A stretch of 64,000 nt of DNA from Lentinula raphanica. Taxonomy: Eukaryota; Basidiomycota; Agaricomycetes; Agaricales; Omphalotaceae. A program made the position numbers and the translations under genes. The notes under the pieces are model-generated. The model had not been told where the DNA came from and made no database searches. It worked only from the letters and a program-made list of their open reading frames with translations. Where the stretch lies: the NCBI GenBank assembly GCA_027919835.1, contig JANVFP010000027.1, positions 310,001 to 374,000 on the forward strand. Direction: 5' to 3'. Every line of letters begins with the position of its first letter. Position 1 is the stretch's first letter. Shown here piece by piece: positions 33,510-47,070 of the stretch.

Positions 33510-35651
33510 CTATGTGCTTGTTCGACTGCTCTCACTCTCTTGACAGAAACAGAGAAGAAACGACTCAAACCAGAATCGATTGATAGTGATACGAAATCAA
33601 TGGAGCGTACCGTAATCGACGAATGCGTTTGGTTCGTTGTGAGATGAGCGCTGAATTTTTACCGCTCGACTATTAGGTTGGGTGAGCAAAGAAATAAGGT
33701 TCAGAGAGATCATGTCAGATTGGTTAAACCCATGAGGAATGACATTAGAGAGAACCTATCAAGCCGGTATTATATTAGTGCACCAAAATAATGGGTCAAC
33801 ACAAACGACGGTCATTTGGAAATCCGCCTGTAAATGCAACTGATTGAAGATCCAATGGCAAAGCACTGCAGGAGCTTATCGCAGTGGCCATTACAAGCTC
33901 TGATGGGCCTCCTAGTTTTTGGAGCATGGGTTGAATGCCCTTCGTCAGACTGTAGAATCCTTGAAGCTACACAGCTAGGTCGAAAATCATCATTATTTCG
34001 GATATAAATGAACGACTCGCGGAATTATGGATACGATGAACATGTTCCGACCATTTTGATGTAGCTGCAGGTGGAGTAGCGGCAGGTTACTCATCGATGC
34101 CATCGGACTAATCAAGAAGGAGGCAATAGTCGAACACTCGAAGCGCAGATGGAAGAAGTGCAAAGGAAACCCACTTATACACGTGAGACGTGAATGCTAA
34201 ATAGATCAAAGTTCGCATTCGTACTACGGAGTCTCCCGTTCCGCCACGCCCGCATCGCGAACACTTAGATCAAGTCTGCAGCAAATCATGTTGAAACCCA
34301 CAGGACCAGCTCATCGATGGATCACAATGTCAGAATGAGATGGATATCTCGTTCAGCGGAAATACTTGAGCCATAACAATATTTCTGTTCAATCCAATGA
34401 ATCTGGATGAATTCTGGACAACATCTATTTTGCTACGAAGCAAATTCCAGTGCAATTTTTTGTCGTGAAAATAAGATATGCCATGAGCGTCTTCGATTTG
34501 AATTTTATATGTCGTATGGCAAGCTTACATCTAATCTGGTTTGAAGCTCCCGAATCAAACTTTTTTTCTAAAGTTCTACAACTACGTTCCATTCTGTACC
34601 TGTTCAGTTATAGTGCGTTGGTCCTCGGGATAGCGACGAGGAACTGTTAGGATATCTGGCACAACGCGTAGCATGTGCAACTGAGACTGATGAATGAGCA
34701 AGGATATGAACTCCGTTTCTACTACCGTCTACGCCCCCGAGTCCTTGGGTTTTTACCGTCATTAGCCATCCCGGTAGTATGCACCCTACCGCAACCCGAA
34801 TTGTAGTTGCAGACCCGCATCTTTGTAGCATCGCACTGAATATATACTAATCAGTGGTATTACCTCCCTCCTCCCAGGGAAAGCGTTTAGAGCTATGAGC
34901 GCAAGTAGCACACGTTGAGTAACTTAGTCTTTACTCTGACTCTGCTCTGACTGTTATGCTTGAGTCCAAGGGGACTATGACTCACATACCAAAGTACGCC
35001 GTAACTATCTCCTATAGGCAAAAGGAACTCTGACAGAACGGGAGGACAATCCTGAGACACCGGTTCGTGAAAGTTCACATCAATATTTCCTGTTCTGGGT
35101 GCATTACGAGCAGTCATTTCTTCTGTGGTGTTTTTGAATAAATGTCGTGGAATTTAATGCCTCGTTTTTATCATGAGGTCAGTCCATACACCGACATTTT
35201 CGCCTCTATCTAGCTTCAGCGTCGTACAAAGAAGGCTGCTTGATGGAGTCATCAAGCGACGTTAGGAAGCGTTAGGAAGTGCACAGAGAAGGGAACGAAG
35301 GGAACGACGAAAGCAATGTATCCGTCGGCTTCTGGACCACTGAGCAATGTTAATGAGACTAGTGCGGATTCGGGTTTAGATGTATGCCATAGACATATGC
35401 ATCCCGAGTCATGTTGATAGATATACGCGTACATACGGATGATTAAGGTAAACAGAAGCGGTACGAGGATATGGGATATGGCCGCAATCCATAAAAACGA
35501 GTGTACATGTCCTAAGGAAGCCTATGGTGCAGTCCAAAGAAAAAAAATGTCAGAGGTAACGAGGGTTCAGGAAGTCAACGTGAGGGGGACGATAAACGAT
35601 AAACGTGAATAGATAACGATATAAAATCCTGCTTCGATAACAAGTGATCAA
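33510..35651. other. Intergenic, no gene recognised
   Basis: About 2.1 kb with only short, overlapping open frames on both strands. No repeats or structures noted apart from a small direct repeat GCGTTAGGAAG-like pair near 35260-35280. Confidence 0.4.
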
Positions 35652-38367
35652 TTATTGGACGGCAGTAGCAATTGTATCGGAGTTTGTGGTGGATGTGGCA
35701 GATGCCGAAGTGACCAGTACAGTCGCAGTGGAGGATGTAGTAGCAGCAGCGCCACCACCGCACACCGTAGCTGGGACCGTGGCGCTAATAGCATCCCAGG
35801 CATCAGGGTACGAACAACCCGCAATGGCAGTCGCAGCACTTGTAGTGTCCGAGGAGTCGAACCATCCATTCCCTTCGCTTATGCTCTTAGTTGTCGCCGT
35901 CAGAGTTGGAGGTGGGAGAGTAGCGACGGAGCCTGTAGGAGTATATGTGGGTACGAACGCCATTTGGGCGGCGTCCACACCAGAAATCTGCGCAGGCGGC
36001 CATACTCCAAATTCAGCAGTAGCAGTAGCAGCGATAGTACCAGCACCAGCACCACCGGTTTGCCAAGACTGGAAAGTCTGGTTCCAAGGCTGGCTAACAC
36101 CCTGTGCAGCGCAAGCTCCGACTGCTTCTCGAGGGTCGGTAGGAATCCAACCGCCCTGGAGACCGAGCTGATATGACCAAAGGGGAGACTCGACACGATT
36201 GTTGGCGGTGGAGTTGCCGATCTTCCATGTCCAGAAAAACCAGTTTTGAGTGGCGTCCATGCTGGCCAAGGCAAATGCTTTCACTCCGGCTATTACGGTA
36301 TCGTTCCATGTGGAAGCGTCTTGCCATAAGCTGCAGTCTCCACCGTAGGAAGGAGTGTAGGAGGAGGTCCCCTTCAAGAAAAGACCACAATCGTTGTACC
36401 CATTGGAAAATTCTCCCGCGATAGTGACACCAAAGTCGCTGCGGCTGTCAAACAGTATAGATTATCTCACCGTTATCGGTTCACTCTATGAATTTTTGCT
36501 TTTACCTTGAATTGATGTCAGGGCCCCAAGCGTTACAAGCTTGTGCAGGCCAGATTCCTCCCGCATCAGATCCGAGCCCCGTAGCGATGGGCGAGTCGTT
36601 TGGTTCATTGTCGAAGGCGAAGTAGGCTATGTAGTACTCAAATTAAACGACGTAGTGACCATATAGAATAAGAAACTTACGATGAGTGTCGATATTGATG
36701 CGGTCAGAACCAGGAAGAAAACCGGCCCAGCTGTCAAGACCGACGAAGCCGTCGTGGATGGATATGAAGGGACCATGGCCAGCACCAAGACCTGTGATCC
36801 CCCGAATCATGTCGTGAGCCTCAAGGTAGCTACCGATAGTTTGCATTAACTGGAGCCGTTGATGATAGATGGTCAAAGAGTCTCGACTCACAATTCCGTT
36901 AGCTGATCTTTTCCAATAGTCGATAACAACGCTTCATTCACGATTCCGAACATGGGAACCACATCAAGGTATTCCTGCTGTGTAATGAACTCGGTGATGA
37001 TTCTGATATAGTTCAATGTTCGCTGAGCATTGGCTATACCCATGACACCATTGAGGAAGTTGACTTGACCAAGTTTGCCGGAATGGTTGTAACCTTTAAG
37101 CCATATCAGAAAGGTATGATGCCGATTGATATAGATTCTCACCATTCTGAGAACCTGGGATAGTGTGCAAATCCAGATTGACACGAAGACCATATTTTCG
37201 CGCCCAACTAAGGATGCGAAGAATATACCTGGAGAAAGTGCGTTCTTAAGTGTCTTCGAAAGTGCATGCACTACTAAAATGATAGCTCACTTCCAGCTGG
37301 TTTTAGCCAAGAAAGGTTCACCTGGCCACGTCTCAATTGCCCAGTAGGGGATAGGGAGTCGAATCCAATTTAGACCGGCACCTGCGATTTCGGCAATGTC
37401 CTGTTCCGTCTGGGGCGAGAATGAAAGAAATCAGTCAAGGGTTCGGGTAGCTGAATAAGTGATTACACACGATGAATGTGTTGTAGTGATCTTCAAGTTG
37501 CCCTAGACCCCCTCCTTCGCTCGTATCCGCAGTCATAGCTTCGCTCAAGGTCCACTCATCGACGGCGGTGGTGTATTTCTCAAAGAAGGACGGAGTAATG
37601 AATGGCTCAATGACGAAAAGTCCTCCCAGGTTAACACTGATATTGATATGTGTCAGCATTACCGTCATCGTCGAATGAAGTGTGGCCTTACTGACCCGTA
37701 TACTCTATCAGTTGTCCAGTCCCAGCTTGTGTTCAGCGGGGGGTCCAGGAATTTGGTCGAGCGTCATTGTTGAATGGGTCATTGGGATCGTAGACCCCTT
37801 GGTCATTGAAGATCGTTATCAGCAAGGAAAAGAAACAGCAACGACGACGATGAACTCACAAAATCCACCAAACGAATTCTTGTACGTGAATGTCGTACCG
37901 TCATCTAGGATGATTTCGGAGCCATCACCACCCGAAGTTGCACCGGTAGGGCTTGTAGGATTTCCTGACCCACTACCTACTGACCCACTACCCGCAGAAG
38001 CACCGCTTGTCGTAGCATCGTCCTTGTCTTGTTTCGGTTTGATGACAGTGAAGTAGACCGGAAGTATGACAGCAAGAACTACAATCGCGAGGATACCTAA
38101 ACCAATAAGAGCTAAGATTATTGGCCTGCGCCTCCTGGCCGCCGACTTTGCTTTCGCTGATTGGAATTGATGCTCAGACCCGTCAGATTCAGGCTTGGCA
38201 GCCACTAGGAGTGGTGATGAGTTATTCGGAGTGGATTGAATCGAATTTCCGGCGTTAGAATCGAGGAAAGAGGCCCTAGGCTGCTCGAGGAATCTATCGG
38301 CTTCACCGAGTGGAAGTGGCGTGCCAGGTGCTGAACCGTCTACTGAATGATCGGTGTTTCCCTCCAT
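35652..38367 (-). CDS. Membrane-anchored GH5 exo-beta-1,3-glucanase (GH5_9 type)
   Basis: Start ATG 38365-38367. The N-terminus is cytosolic and disordered, then a basic stop (AARRRR) and one TM helix at residues 82-109 (PIILALIGLGILAIVVLAV), then a Gly/Ser linker, i.e. a type II membrane protein. The extracellular catalytic domain has GVNLGGLFVIEPFITP, GLNWIRLPIPYWAIE, GLRVNLDLHTIPGSQNGYNH, VPMFGIVNEAL (acid/base Glu) and FGVTIAGEFSNGY (nucleophile Glu), all expected of GH5_9 glucan 1,3-beta-glucosidases that remodel cell-wall glucan. At least seven short introns. The tail is Ser/Thr/Ala-rich and probably glycosylated. An in-frame ATG at 38503-38505 exists upstream but would add an unlikely Cys-rich leader. 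Confidence 0.88.
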
Positions 38368-41300
38368 ATTCTCTCTGAGTGCCTCTCCTGCAGCTGAAGC
38401 GAAGTAAAGGGGAGTGGAGAAAAGAGTGGAACGTGAGAGGAATGCGTTGAACACTGAGCAGGGCCAAAAACAAAATTCTTCCGGGTTCCCGCAGTGACCC
38501 CACATTCCATCACGTGCTCACGCGATTCTCAAAATACTAATTAAGATTAAGTATATTTGCCAAGTCTACTACAAAGTACACAGGTATTTTGACGCTTCTA
38601 AGCCTTTGAAGAGTCCCCCCTTCTCAAAGGATTTCTCGTACGCCATGTTTTCTCTGAAATCAGCCTTGCTCAATCCTTGCCATTCACATGTGGTGCCGTT
38701 CTGTTGAAGTCATATTGAAGCTATTTTCAGCACGTTCGTGTCACTACACTCGTGAACTATGTTTGAATTTCGCCTCGTATGCTTATACATCAGTGTATCG
38801 GTAAGCACTCGTATTTCTTGAAGGTTCTGGACGTGCGAACCGAGTCCTTACCGAATCAACATAAGTACTAGTTTTCATTGTTCAAAAGGTTTAATCCAGT
38901 CGGCAGACTGAGAGTTTGACCATAGCGCATCATCATGATCTATCTTCAGAGGTGACAAGAATACGCTCATCTTTCGAGGTTGCTTCGAATACGATTTGAT
39001 CGTCAGGTCCAGTTCTTCCTTTTCATAGTATGTGACAGTGCTTACTCGCGCGTCTTCTTGCAAAAATCTCCTTCTGACTCCACGGTCTGATACAACGCCT
39101 ATTCCAGACCCCCACGCAGATTCTATAATCAATATCGATCCAGAATAAGAAATTTGACGGAATCAACAGGACCAATCCTGCAGAGGCTATAACCTGACCC
39201 TCCATTGACACCCATCGACAAACGATGCAATCAGCTTACCGCAGATCAGCTGCCAATAACATTGTCGTGCGCCATTTGGCGCTGAGATACGCCATGGACC
39301 TGCAGCCTCAAACTATATTCAACTACACAGCTTGGTACGGAGGTTCCCGATATGACTGACAGACACCCCGCATGTGCTGCTCCCTCTTCTTTCAGCGTCA
39401 ATATGGGATCATGATGATCTCAACTAGTATTCAATACGAAGGTGACATAGTTCCTCTCCATGTTCCAACCTTCAGGAATTGACTGGTTATATTCCGACCT
39501 CATTGTAAAACCAACGTAGGCCCGATACAACTACCGGTGGAAATTGTATTCAATGTTTCCACCATGATGTCGTTTGACCTATCTATGACAAAATCTGGGG
39601 GGGACGATAGCACTGGGTTGAATGGAAACAGAGATAACGTTCTGTCTTTTTCGACATCGACGGATCAAGAACCTCGGGGCTGAAATGTAAGCGCTATACT
39701 TTCCTTCCTTCTTCATATGTTGACGCCCTACTCCGATTATAGAGAGCGATTGGAACGCCACACCCTCAAGTTCTACATGATCTATTGCAATGTGTACTTC
39801 GCGTGCAGTGTTATCGCATAGGAAAAAACGAAGACCCACTTTACAGATTGGTATACCAGGCAATCCGACGTAGGCGGGATGTACCTAGTTTCATGGGTGC
39901 TGGTCCCAGACCGGTGGGTTAATCATCTTAATGTTCACTGCTCTGAGTCACGAATGGTCACTGAACAAATCGAAGTATCATCCAAGGATCAGTATCTGAG
40001 CAGGGTAAAAGATCGAAAAAATATCAAGACATAACGAGTTAGATGATACGAGGGTTTAAGCTAGTCTTGAGCCTATTCGATCCAACTTCGTCGGAGAGAG
40101 GGAGATGGCGTATTCTTGGTCATTCAAATATTCACATCATAAGATGTTGGACCCTATCCTAATAACCACAGCCGTAATCCCGCCTCAAGGGGCGACGTTC
40201 ATATCTGACCTTGTAAACCCTCAAGGAAGGGTAGGAGAAACTACGCTTCTCATGTTCGAGGGGCGTCTCTCAAGTTCATGGCGTTTCGAACTTGCTGATA
40301 TATCATTCAGGCTTATCCTAATCGACATGCATATCACATACGTTCGGGCTCGAATCGATTAGGTTACAAAGGCCAACCCGTGATCGAAGGAAACCCACGG
40401 CATGACATAGACTTCTACTGTAGAGATTACACACGGCTGCACGAAAAGAGGAAACAAATACGACATCGGAGGATCAGACCTCAGTACTACTCAGCCTTCG
40501 GTATAGGAGTCTACCAGTTCACCGGCACCAAGCGAGCCAGTGGATTCTTTTACTAGTGAGTACTACGACTGAATATACTACCTCTCTCGCATTACTTAGT
40601 AGCTCGGAGATTGAGATCGGCAGAACATCAGAAACAGGAGGTCAACAAGGAGACATCATTGAGTACTAGACCGTCAGAACTGCAGAACTTGATTGGTGAG
40701 TTTAATGGGGTGAGAACGGCTAGTGGGGGCAAATTGAGGAGAAAGAACTCAACGGGGATTCCAATCGCTTCACGAAAAACAGACGCATAAGCATACCCAT
40801 TCTCGTTGCTAGGATCTGCCGAACAACTGCTCTTGCTTTCGGCAGTCGTACGACTCGGGAGCATGAATTATCCTTTGAGAGCTAACATGATTTTCGAAAA
40901 AGAAGTTCTAATGTCAGTTTCAAACGCTAGTGTAAAGCTCTGCAGAGCCTAGGGAAGGCAGTTCTGGTATCGAGGATAAGAGCTCACTTCAATCAGACGA
41001 TCTGCATGATGAATGGAGAATACCTCGTCTTAACGACAAGTTCGCGACACTCACAGTCAAGGTCGAAGACCATGGAGTACAATGTAGACGATTGCTGCTT
41101 GGTGGTCCAGCCAAGCGTCCGCGACGTGCAACGTAAGTGACATAGAGGGGTGTTTGAAACGCTCTTCTTGATCAGCTTCCGGGCCTGTATACTAGGCGGC
41201 AAAGGGTTGAGTACTCGGTGCGGGGTCATACCTTTGACCGATGCTAGATGCCTCGTCTAGTTCTACTATTGTACCGTAATGCTGACGCAGGATAAGTGGG

Positions 41301-43539
41301 CAACGTACTCGAGTTCTCGGGAGCTGAATCATGCTCAACGCGTACACAGATCGTACGACATTGTCCAACCGAGTATGCCACGGAGAGGTATTGGCCTAAC
41401 GAGGAACAACATACCCATCGTCTCCTATCCTGTAGGCCTGGACATAGAGTATGCCGAGTCTCGTCCTACTCGTCAATTAGACCAGTGCTAGGCCACGCAA
41501 TTCTTGACGTGGATTCTACATTGCGGTCCTGGAGCATATGGGTCGAGAACTATTAGTAGAATTTGCCGTAGATATGCGGAAGATGGGTGTAAATCCGACT
41601 GATAGAACCAACGATACTTGTCAGGCCGATACAAGAGTACAGCACTTGCTCATAGTTTGTTTCGACACTTTTTGAAACGATTGTCTCGAGCTCATCATCC
41701 GGATGTAGTCTCACCGTCATCAACATTCCCTGGCATTCATCATGTTCGCAGGCCGAGTTAGTAGCTTAGTTCAAACCTGTTAGGAATGGAGAGTAAACAC
41801 AGCTTGTTGTTCAATGGATGGAGGTGTCGAATTCCATGCTATATCAGAAAGGTCTCCCCCAAATGCGCACTCGTAGAAAGATGATTTTTGCCATCACGTC
41901 TGTGGCCACTATTAAAATTGAAGATTTGAGTCCAAGATCATTGATGATGAGTAGATTTGCGTCACCATCACTCAGATCATTCCTCGAAGTCAATCGAAAA
42001 GCTCATTTGGCGTCTGGAATTGTAAACGTTCTAGAATGATGACTGCAAAAGCTCATCATGATCATAGGAGCTCGACGTTCAGTGAGTGAAATTTGCATTG
42101 AGGGTACAACTTCAAGAATGAACCGTTGAACGCTTGAGACTCATATCCAGGTTCGCTACATTTGAACATCAATGCCTGCTTTTCCAAAAGGCGAGGATCA
42201 AGCATAATCGAACCGCGCTTACTGCAACGACAGACCCTTCAAAGATGACTTTACCCCATGAGATTGTATGGGGAGTTGAGCAGAGACGATGGTCGCACGA
42301 TCGTGGCTTCTGAGTATTCTCGACGTTCTCGAAACATCCTACCTTTGCTTGATCTACGGCCTTTTCAATTCACACTCGAGCAAGAGAAGTGTTTCCACAG
42401 CGACTCTGTTTCAGTCCCTTCGTCGTTTCTGTCGAACAGGTCGGATCTAGAGGCGTACAGATATCGTCGGCCTGGTTGGGGTATCGTGGGTGAGATGAAA
42501 AGGTAGGTGAAGAATTAGGTACATACATCGTCGCCCGCGGAGCGACCGGTAATCTCTTTTTTCGGCGCCTTTCTATACCCTGGAGTGGACTACTCATCAC
42601 CCGCGAGAATTGTTTACAGAAGTGACGACCAAAATCACCTTGACCTTCGCATCGGTGTTCCCCACGTCGGAAAGCTGAAATGGTCTGGATCCTTCGAAAC
42701 TTGGCCAATGCGACAGCGAACCCAGAGTTATTAGCGCAGATGGTCAGTTCCTACAAGCATCATACACATATGTTCAGTGACGCAAGGAAATTGAATATGT
42801 GCAAGAACTTACATCTTCCGGTAACTTAGTCAACCTGAATCAAAAGACGTGCGGCTAGAATGTTTATGGTGGGCTGCAGAGCTGTCCATTACCATGGCAA
42901 ACTTGTAATTCTAGCACCTTCCCGTATTTCTCCATCTCCAACGTATCTAGTACTTCCTTCCTGTGGATGACCTGGACACAGTACTACGAGCTTGCACCGC
43001 TCTTTTCTCATAGCACCAGCTGTTCCACTCTTTTGTGATTAATTTCCAAGTATGTCGGGCGCATTGTTAGCCTATGGGTTATTAGTAATTTTCCGTTTCA
43101 GACACTGTCCAGCTCGTCAGTCCCTTCATATTAAATGTTTTGCATAAAGCGCTTCCTACCCGAGAATGATGCTTTTGGTCCACCAGGAGGCTTGCCGCTT
43201 GGCAGATGACGGAGTATCTTATATGAGGTTTCCATTGACCTTGACATTGTCTACGAAAAGAAAGATTTTTCAGGGAGGAACGGCGGAAGGAACTAGAGAA
43301 AGTCTGGTAAAGTTGAGAGTAATACAAGCACATTGCATGATGCCAACAGTAGCATGAGACATAACGAACCGCCAGCTACATTGAGGGAAAGATTTGGATT
43401 CACAGATAAAATCGTGCCCTTACGATTAACCTTGGAGACAGGCTGACTCCGAACGAGATAGTCGCGGAACCCTCAGTTTCGTGGATTCGATCCGAAACAA
43501 TACAAAGGACTTCTTCATTTCCAAGCTTGCACAAGGTGA
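38368..43539. other. Five-kilobase stretch with no supported gene
   Basis: Only short open frames. A few minus-strand ones (38875-39132, 39579-39863, 40628-40864) have protein-like composition but no start, splice sites or recognisable motif that I can join; they may be relics of a decayed gene. No terminal repeats of a transposon were found by eye. Confidence 0.4.
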
Positions 43540-44758
43540 TTACTTCTTCTTGCGACCTTTCCCACCACTTCCTGTACCCCCGCCAGCCCCAGATGATACC
43601 GGAGCATCAGTGGCGAAACCTTGTGTAGCTCCAGTCGATCGTCCCTTGTTCTTCTTGCCATGCGTAGGTCGATTGCTTCGCTGGCTCTGTTGGCACGTTT
43701 ATGAGATTACAAAGCTAATGCGCTGAAGAAACTTACCTTCTTGATCCATCTCTCTGGATCCGGTGGTGGTGAGACACCTGGTACCACGCCCTTTGGTACC
43801 CTCTTCGTCCTAACATTCTTCTTTTCTTTCGCAGGCGCTGAAGTAGACGGAACAGCGGACAACGTCGTCACGTTTGAAGGAATAGTAGGTGGCGGGAGAT
43901 TCTCGATGTCTTTCGACCCGGACAGGGAAGGATTGGCGGCTAGTGCTTGGTCTATGGCTTGGAGATATCCAGAATTGATGAAATCAAGATACGTCTGGGC
44001 GGCCTGTAGGTTCGTCTGGATGTCGTGGTATTCTTCGGAGGATGGATCTGCGGTATCGAGTAGTTGCTCGTACAAGTCAAAGGCGGCTTGATAGTTCCCT
44101 TGGCGGTAGCTCTGATATAAATATGAGTGAGATGGTCTGGATACGATACAAGGTAGCACGAACCAGCTGCGCTTCCAGATGCATAATACCTCGTTCTTCT
44201 TCATCATCCACTTCGACATCTATTTCTCGATCAGCTTTCATCGTTTTAAGGATCGCCTCCGCCTCTGCCTCTCGCTTCAACCGATAGAGTGCGTAAGCTT
44301 TCTCGAATAGTTTTGGTTTCGAGTCGGCGTTTGGCGGTTGCTCTTCGTCTATTAGCTCTAACGCCTTCCGATATTCATCCTTCTGCAGGCAGATGAACAG
44401 CTTTGCCTGTTTTGCATCTGAATCGGATGGGTCGATACGAAGGACTGGCGACAGAACGATATAAGGTTGATAGTCATATACAGCAAAACTGACAGTCACT
44501 CACTCTTCTCGCACGTCTTCTCCGCACCCTTCCAATGAGCACCTTCGATCTGAGCCACGAGCGAAGCGTATAAGCGTTTGATTCGGTCTGCAGGAGGTAT
44601 TGTATCCACATCCTTCTTGCCTGCGATTATATATCATGGAGGGCATACACTAACGCTTCGTGAAATATACCTTTGCCTCGAAAAGCTTTGCCTGGATGAA
44701 CTTTCTTGGTTGATGCCATGTTCTTCACTTGGGGAGGCCTAACTGGACGACTCGACAT
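43540..44758 (-). CDS. SRP72: Signal recognition particle subunit SRP72, compact form
   Basis: ATG 44756-44758 (MSSRPVRPPQVKN; an in-frame alternative at 44717-44719 starts MASTKKVHPGKAF). The N-terminal part has TPR-type helices: ASLVAQIEGAHWKGAEKTCEK, LFICLQKDEYRKALELIDEE, KLFEKAYALYRLKREAEAE, SYRQGNYQAAFDLYEQLLD. The C-terminus carries KGVVPGVSPPPDPERW, the SRP72 RNA-binding-domain hallmark, followed by a Lys-rich tail (GGKGRKKK). In the ribonucleoprotein SRP it binds SRP68 through TPRs and 7SL RNA through the C-terminus. At roughly 300 aa it is about half the usual size: the central TPR block is absent and the first TPR region runs almost directly into the C-terminal domain. Four or five introns. 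Confidence 0.85.
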
Positions 44759-45025
44759 GTTGGAAGCAAGACTCAACGTTAGTGGCAGTGGACCAGGATA
44801 AGATTTAGATAAGATTAGATATGGACATTCAAATCACGTGTCACTCTCACTGAGTGGCCCCGAGCATACTCTTCCAAAATGTCAATTGTTCAAGAAAAAG
44901 TAACTATGCAATCTGTATGCGATTGATTAAATATTATGAGGAATGTTCAGTAATATCCACTTCGCTCCCCTACTCCGAGTCGCAGACCCATCGCATCTGA
45001 TCGTCATTCACGAATCACAGCTCAT

Positions 45026-47070
45026 TCAAAGCCGAGTAATCTTCTCGTCAGGTAACACTTGAGCGGATGCAGCGTTGACGTTGAGGATCTGAGCAATATG
45101 ATAGATGAGAAATGGAGGTTGGGATAAACAATACAAGAGGACGATCTTACCTCCTCCCCCTCGAGACGCACTTTCTTACCACGGAGATTCTGAACTTTTT
45201 GACCAACAGCCTTCACAACACGAAAGAAAATGCCACGAATTGCAAAGAGAGCGAGGAAGCTCAAGAACGCCAGAACAGCGCTGTAGTAAGGGTGGTAAGT
45301 AGCAGCGTCAGCGATTTTGTCAGTGAATCCCAAATCTAGGCCTTGGAAGGAGCTGCGACCGCAAACTTCCGCCCATTGTTTGTTGCTGGAGATGACTCCA
45401 CCCTGAAGGAGACGAGATATTCATCAACAAACTGGTCAGAACGACAAGTGGGTGATACTCACCTTGGACTTGTAGATGAACTCAGTCAATGGGATATCTG
45501 CGTGTCTGCCGTAGACGTAGATGGTTTTGAAGCTTCCTCCGGTACCGTTCTTGAACCTGAAGCGGAGGAAGTCCCGAACATCAGGAGGTGAGCCGCGGCG
45601 GAGTTCAATTGCGAAGGCAGAGGCGAAGTTGGCTGAAAAGATCGAGAACGGTATGAAGTTCGATCAAGGTGAAGCAAGATTTCGATGAACTTACGAATAG
45701 CCTGGAGCTCTGGGTTTTCCTTCACAATTTCAAGTTCGTGGAACAAGGAGATGAACGGTTGGTAGCCAGTTTCAATAAGCATGAATTGTAGAGGGTCGTC
45801 GTTGAAGGCAACACGTTCAAGGGCACGTAAGACGGTGTGAAGCATGGTGCGACCAGCAACTGATGAGAGGTTGAGCAATTCATGTCAAAGGGCTAGATAG
45901 TGGAGTTTGATACATACTGTTTCCAATACCACCGCTTTGCTTGTCGGAGAAGACACCGTTTTCGTGGAAGTCAGCCAATCCGCGGGCAGTCTCGAGGAGT
46001 GTAGGAGGGAGACGATAAGCGTAGGTCTTGTTGTGGATGAGTTGAGAGTTCATAAAGTCGTAAAGCTGCGAAAGCATAATTATCATCTGCACAAGAACTT
46101 TCTATACCCGAATGAAGACTTACATTCCACTAAAAAACAAACACGATCCGTGAGATTCAACTTTGACTAGCAGATTGAGGCAAGAATATGACATACTGCG
46201 TTCTCCAAAGTGGTGGGACGTCCAAAGACAAAGTCTTTGACGGACCTGAAGAAGGGCTGGGCATCCTTCTCCTTCTGTTTGAACTCTTCCGATGCGTAGA
46301 ATTCACGAACGTGTTTGTTGAACGCCTGGTGAACCCTTTGTCAGTTTAGAGTACACGACACTACTCAAAAATCTCTTACTGGGCAATCAGTCCAGCTCTC
46401 CAAGCTCCTGTCATTGCTAGGCTCGACAGTCTCCACCGGAACATACTGATATCCATTGAGAGGAGCAGTGACCACCGTCTCGTTAGCCAAAACGATCTTG
46501 TTATTTGGGTTGGGCGGGTAGAGTCCTTGAAGGAGGGCGATCGCAGAATCGAAGATGACAGTACCTTCGCCTCCATTCTTGACGCGGACCTTGATTTCCG
46601 AGTTGTCGACAAGGTCAGAGCGCATGCCATCAATGTACGACGGAGAGGTCGGTGAGAGATATTCCGAGCGGAGAACAGCACCGAGTTGGTGGGATTCGAC
46701 CTTCAATCCCAAAAAAAGACGGTCAGCGAGCCCGTTTTATTCAAAGTCGGCAGAGTTAGCGACTAACCTCTCCCAGCGCAGTAGTCTCGGTGATACCTCC
46801 TTCGTACGTCTTCGGGTCTTGGTAGTATTCCACGCGGTCCCCGTTCCTCGCAATGACGATGACACCGAGCACCTGGGAGTCGGCTACAGCCTCCGCATCA
46901 ATGTCACTCGCGTCCGCCATGTTGACGGGTGAGCTGCGCATGAGCGAAGCGCAGAAGGAGAGGATGAAGAGAGATGTGATGGTGAGATGAGAGAAGAAGA
47001 GCGGGTTGTTCAACTGTGAACGCATCTTGGAAGATGGCCGGGGTGAGTTTGTTGGTGTCTGTCCTGCCAT
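45026..47070 (-). CDS. Histidine-acid-phosphatase-like membrane protein, probably inactive
   Basis: ATG 47068-47070. There is a hydrophobic segment at about residues 26-43 (signal anchor), then GVIVIARNGDRVEYYQDP, which aligns with the phosphatase motif RHGxRxP but with Asn for the catalytic His. Later parts: HQLGAVLRSEYL, IKVRVKNGGEGTVIFDSAIALLQGL, ESWTDCP, NKTYAYRLPPTLLETARGLAD, AGRTMLHTVLRALERV, FRFKNGTGGSFKTIYVYG and RHADIP near the place of the C-terminal HD motif. A TM helix follows near the C-terminus (AVLAFLSFLALFAIRGIFF) with a short cytosolic tail. Fold: histidine phosphatase superfamily branch 2. About eight introns. Loss of the phospho-accepting His suggests a non-enzymatic or altered role. 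Confidence 0.7.

Noticed and set aside
38875..40864. Minus-strand open frames as exons of a decayed gene
   Set aside because: Composition is suggestive, but I could not join them by splice sites or assign any family.
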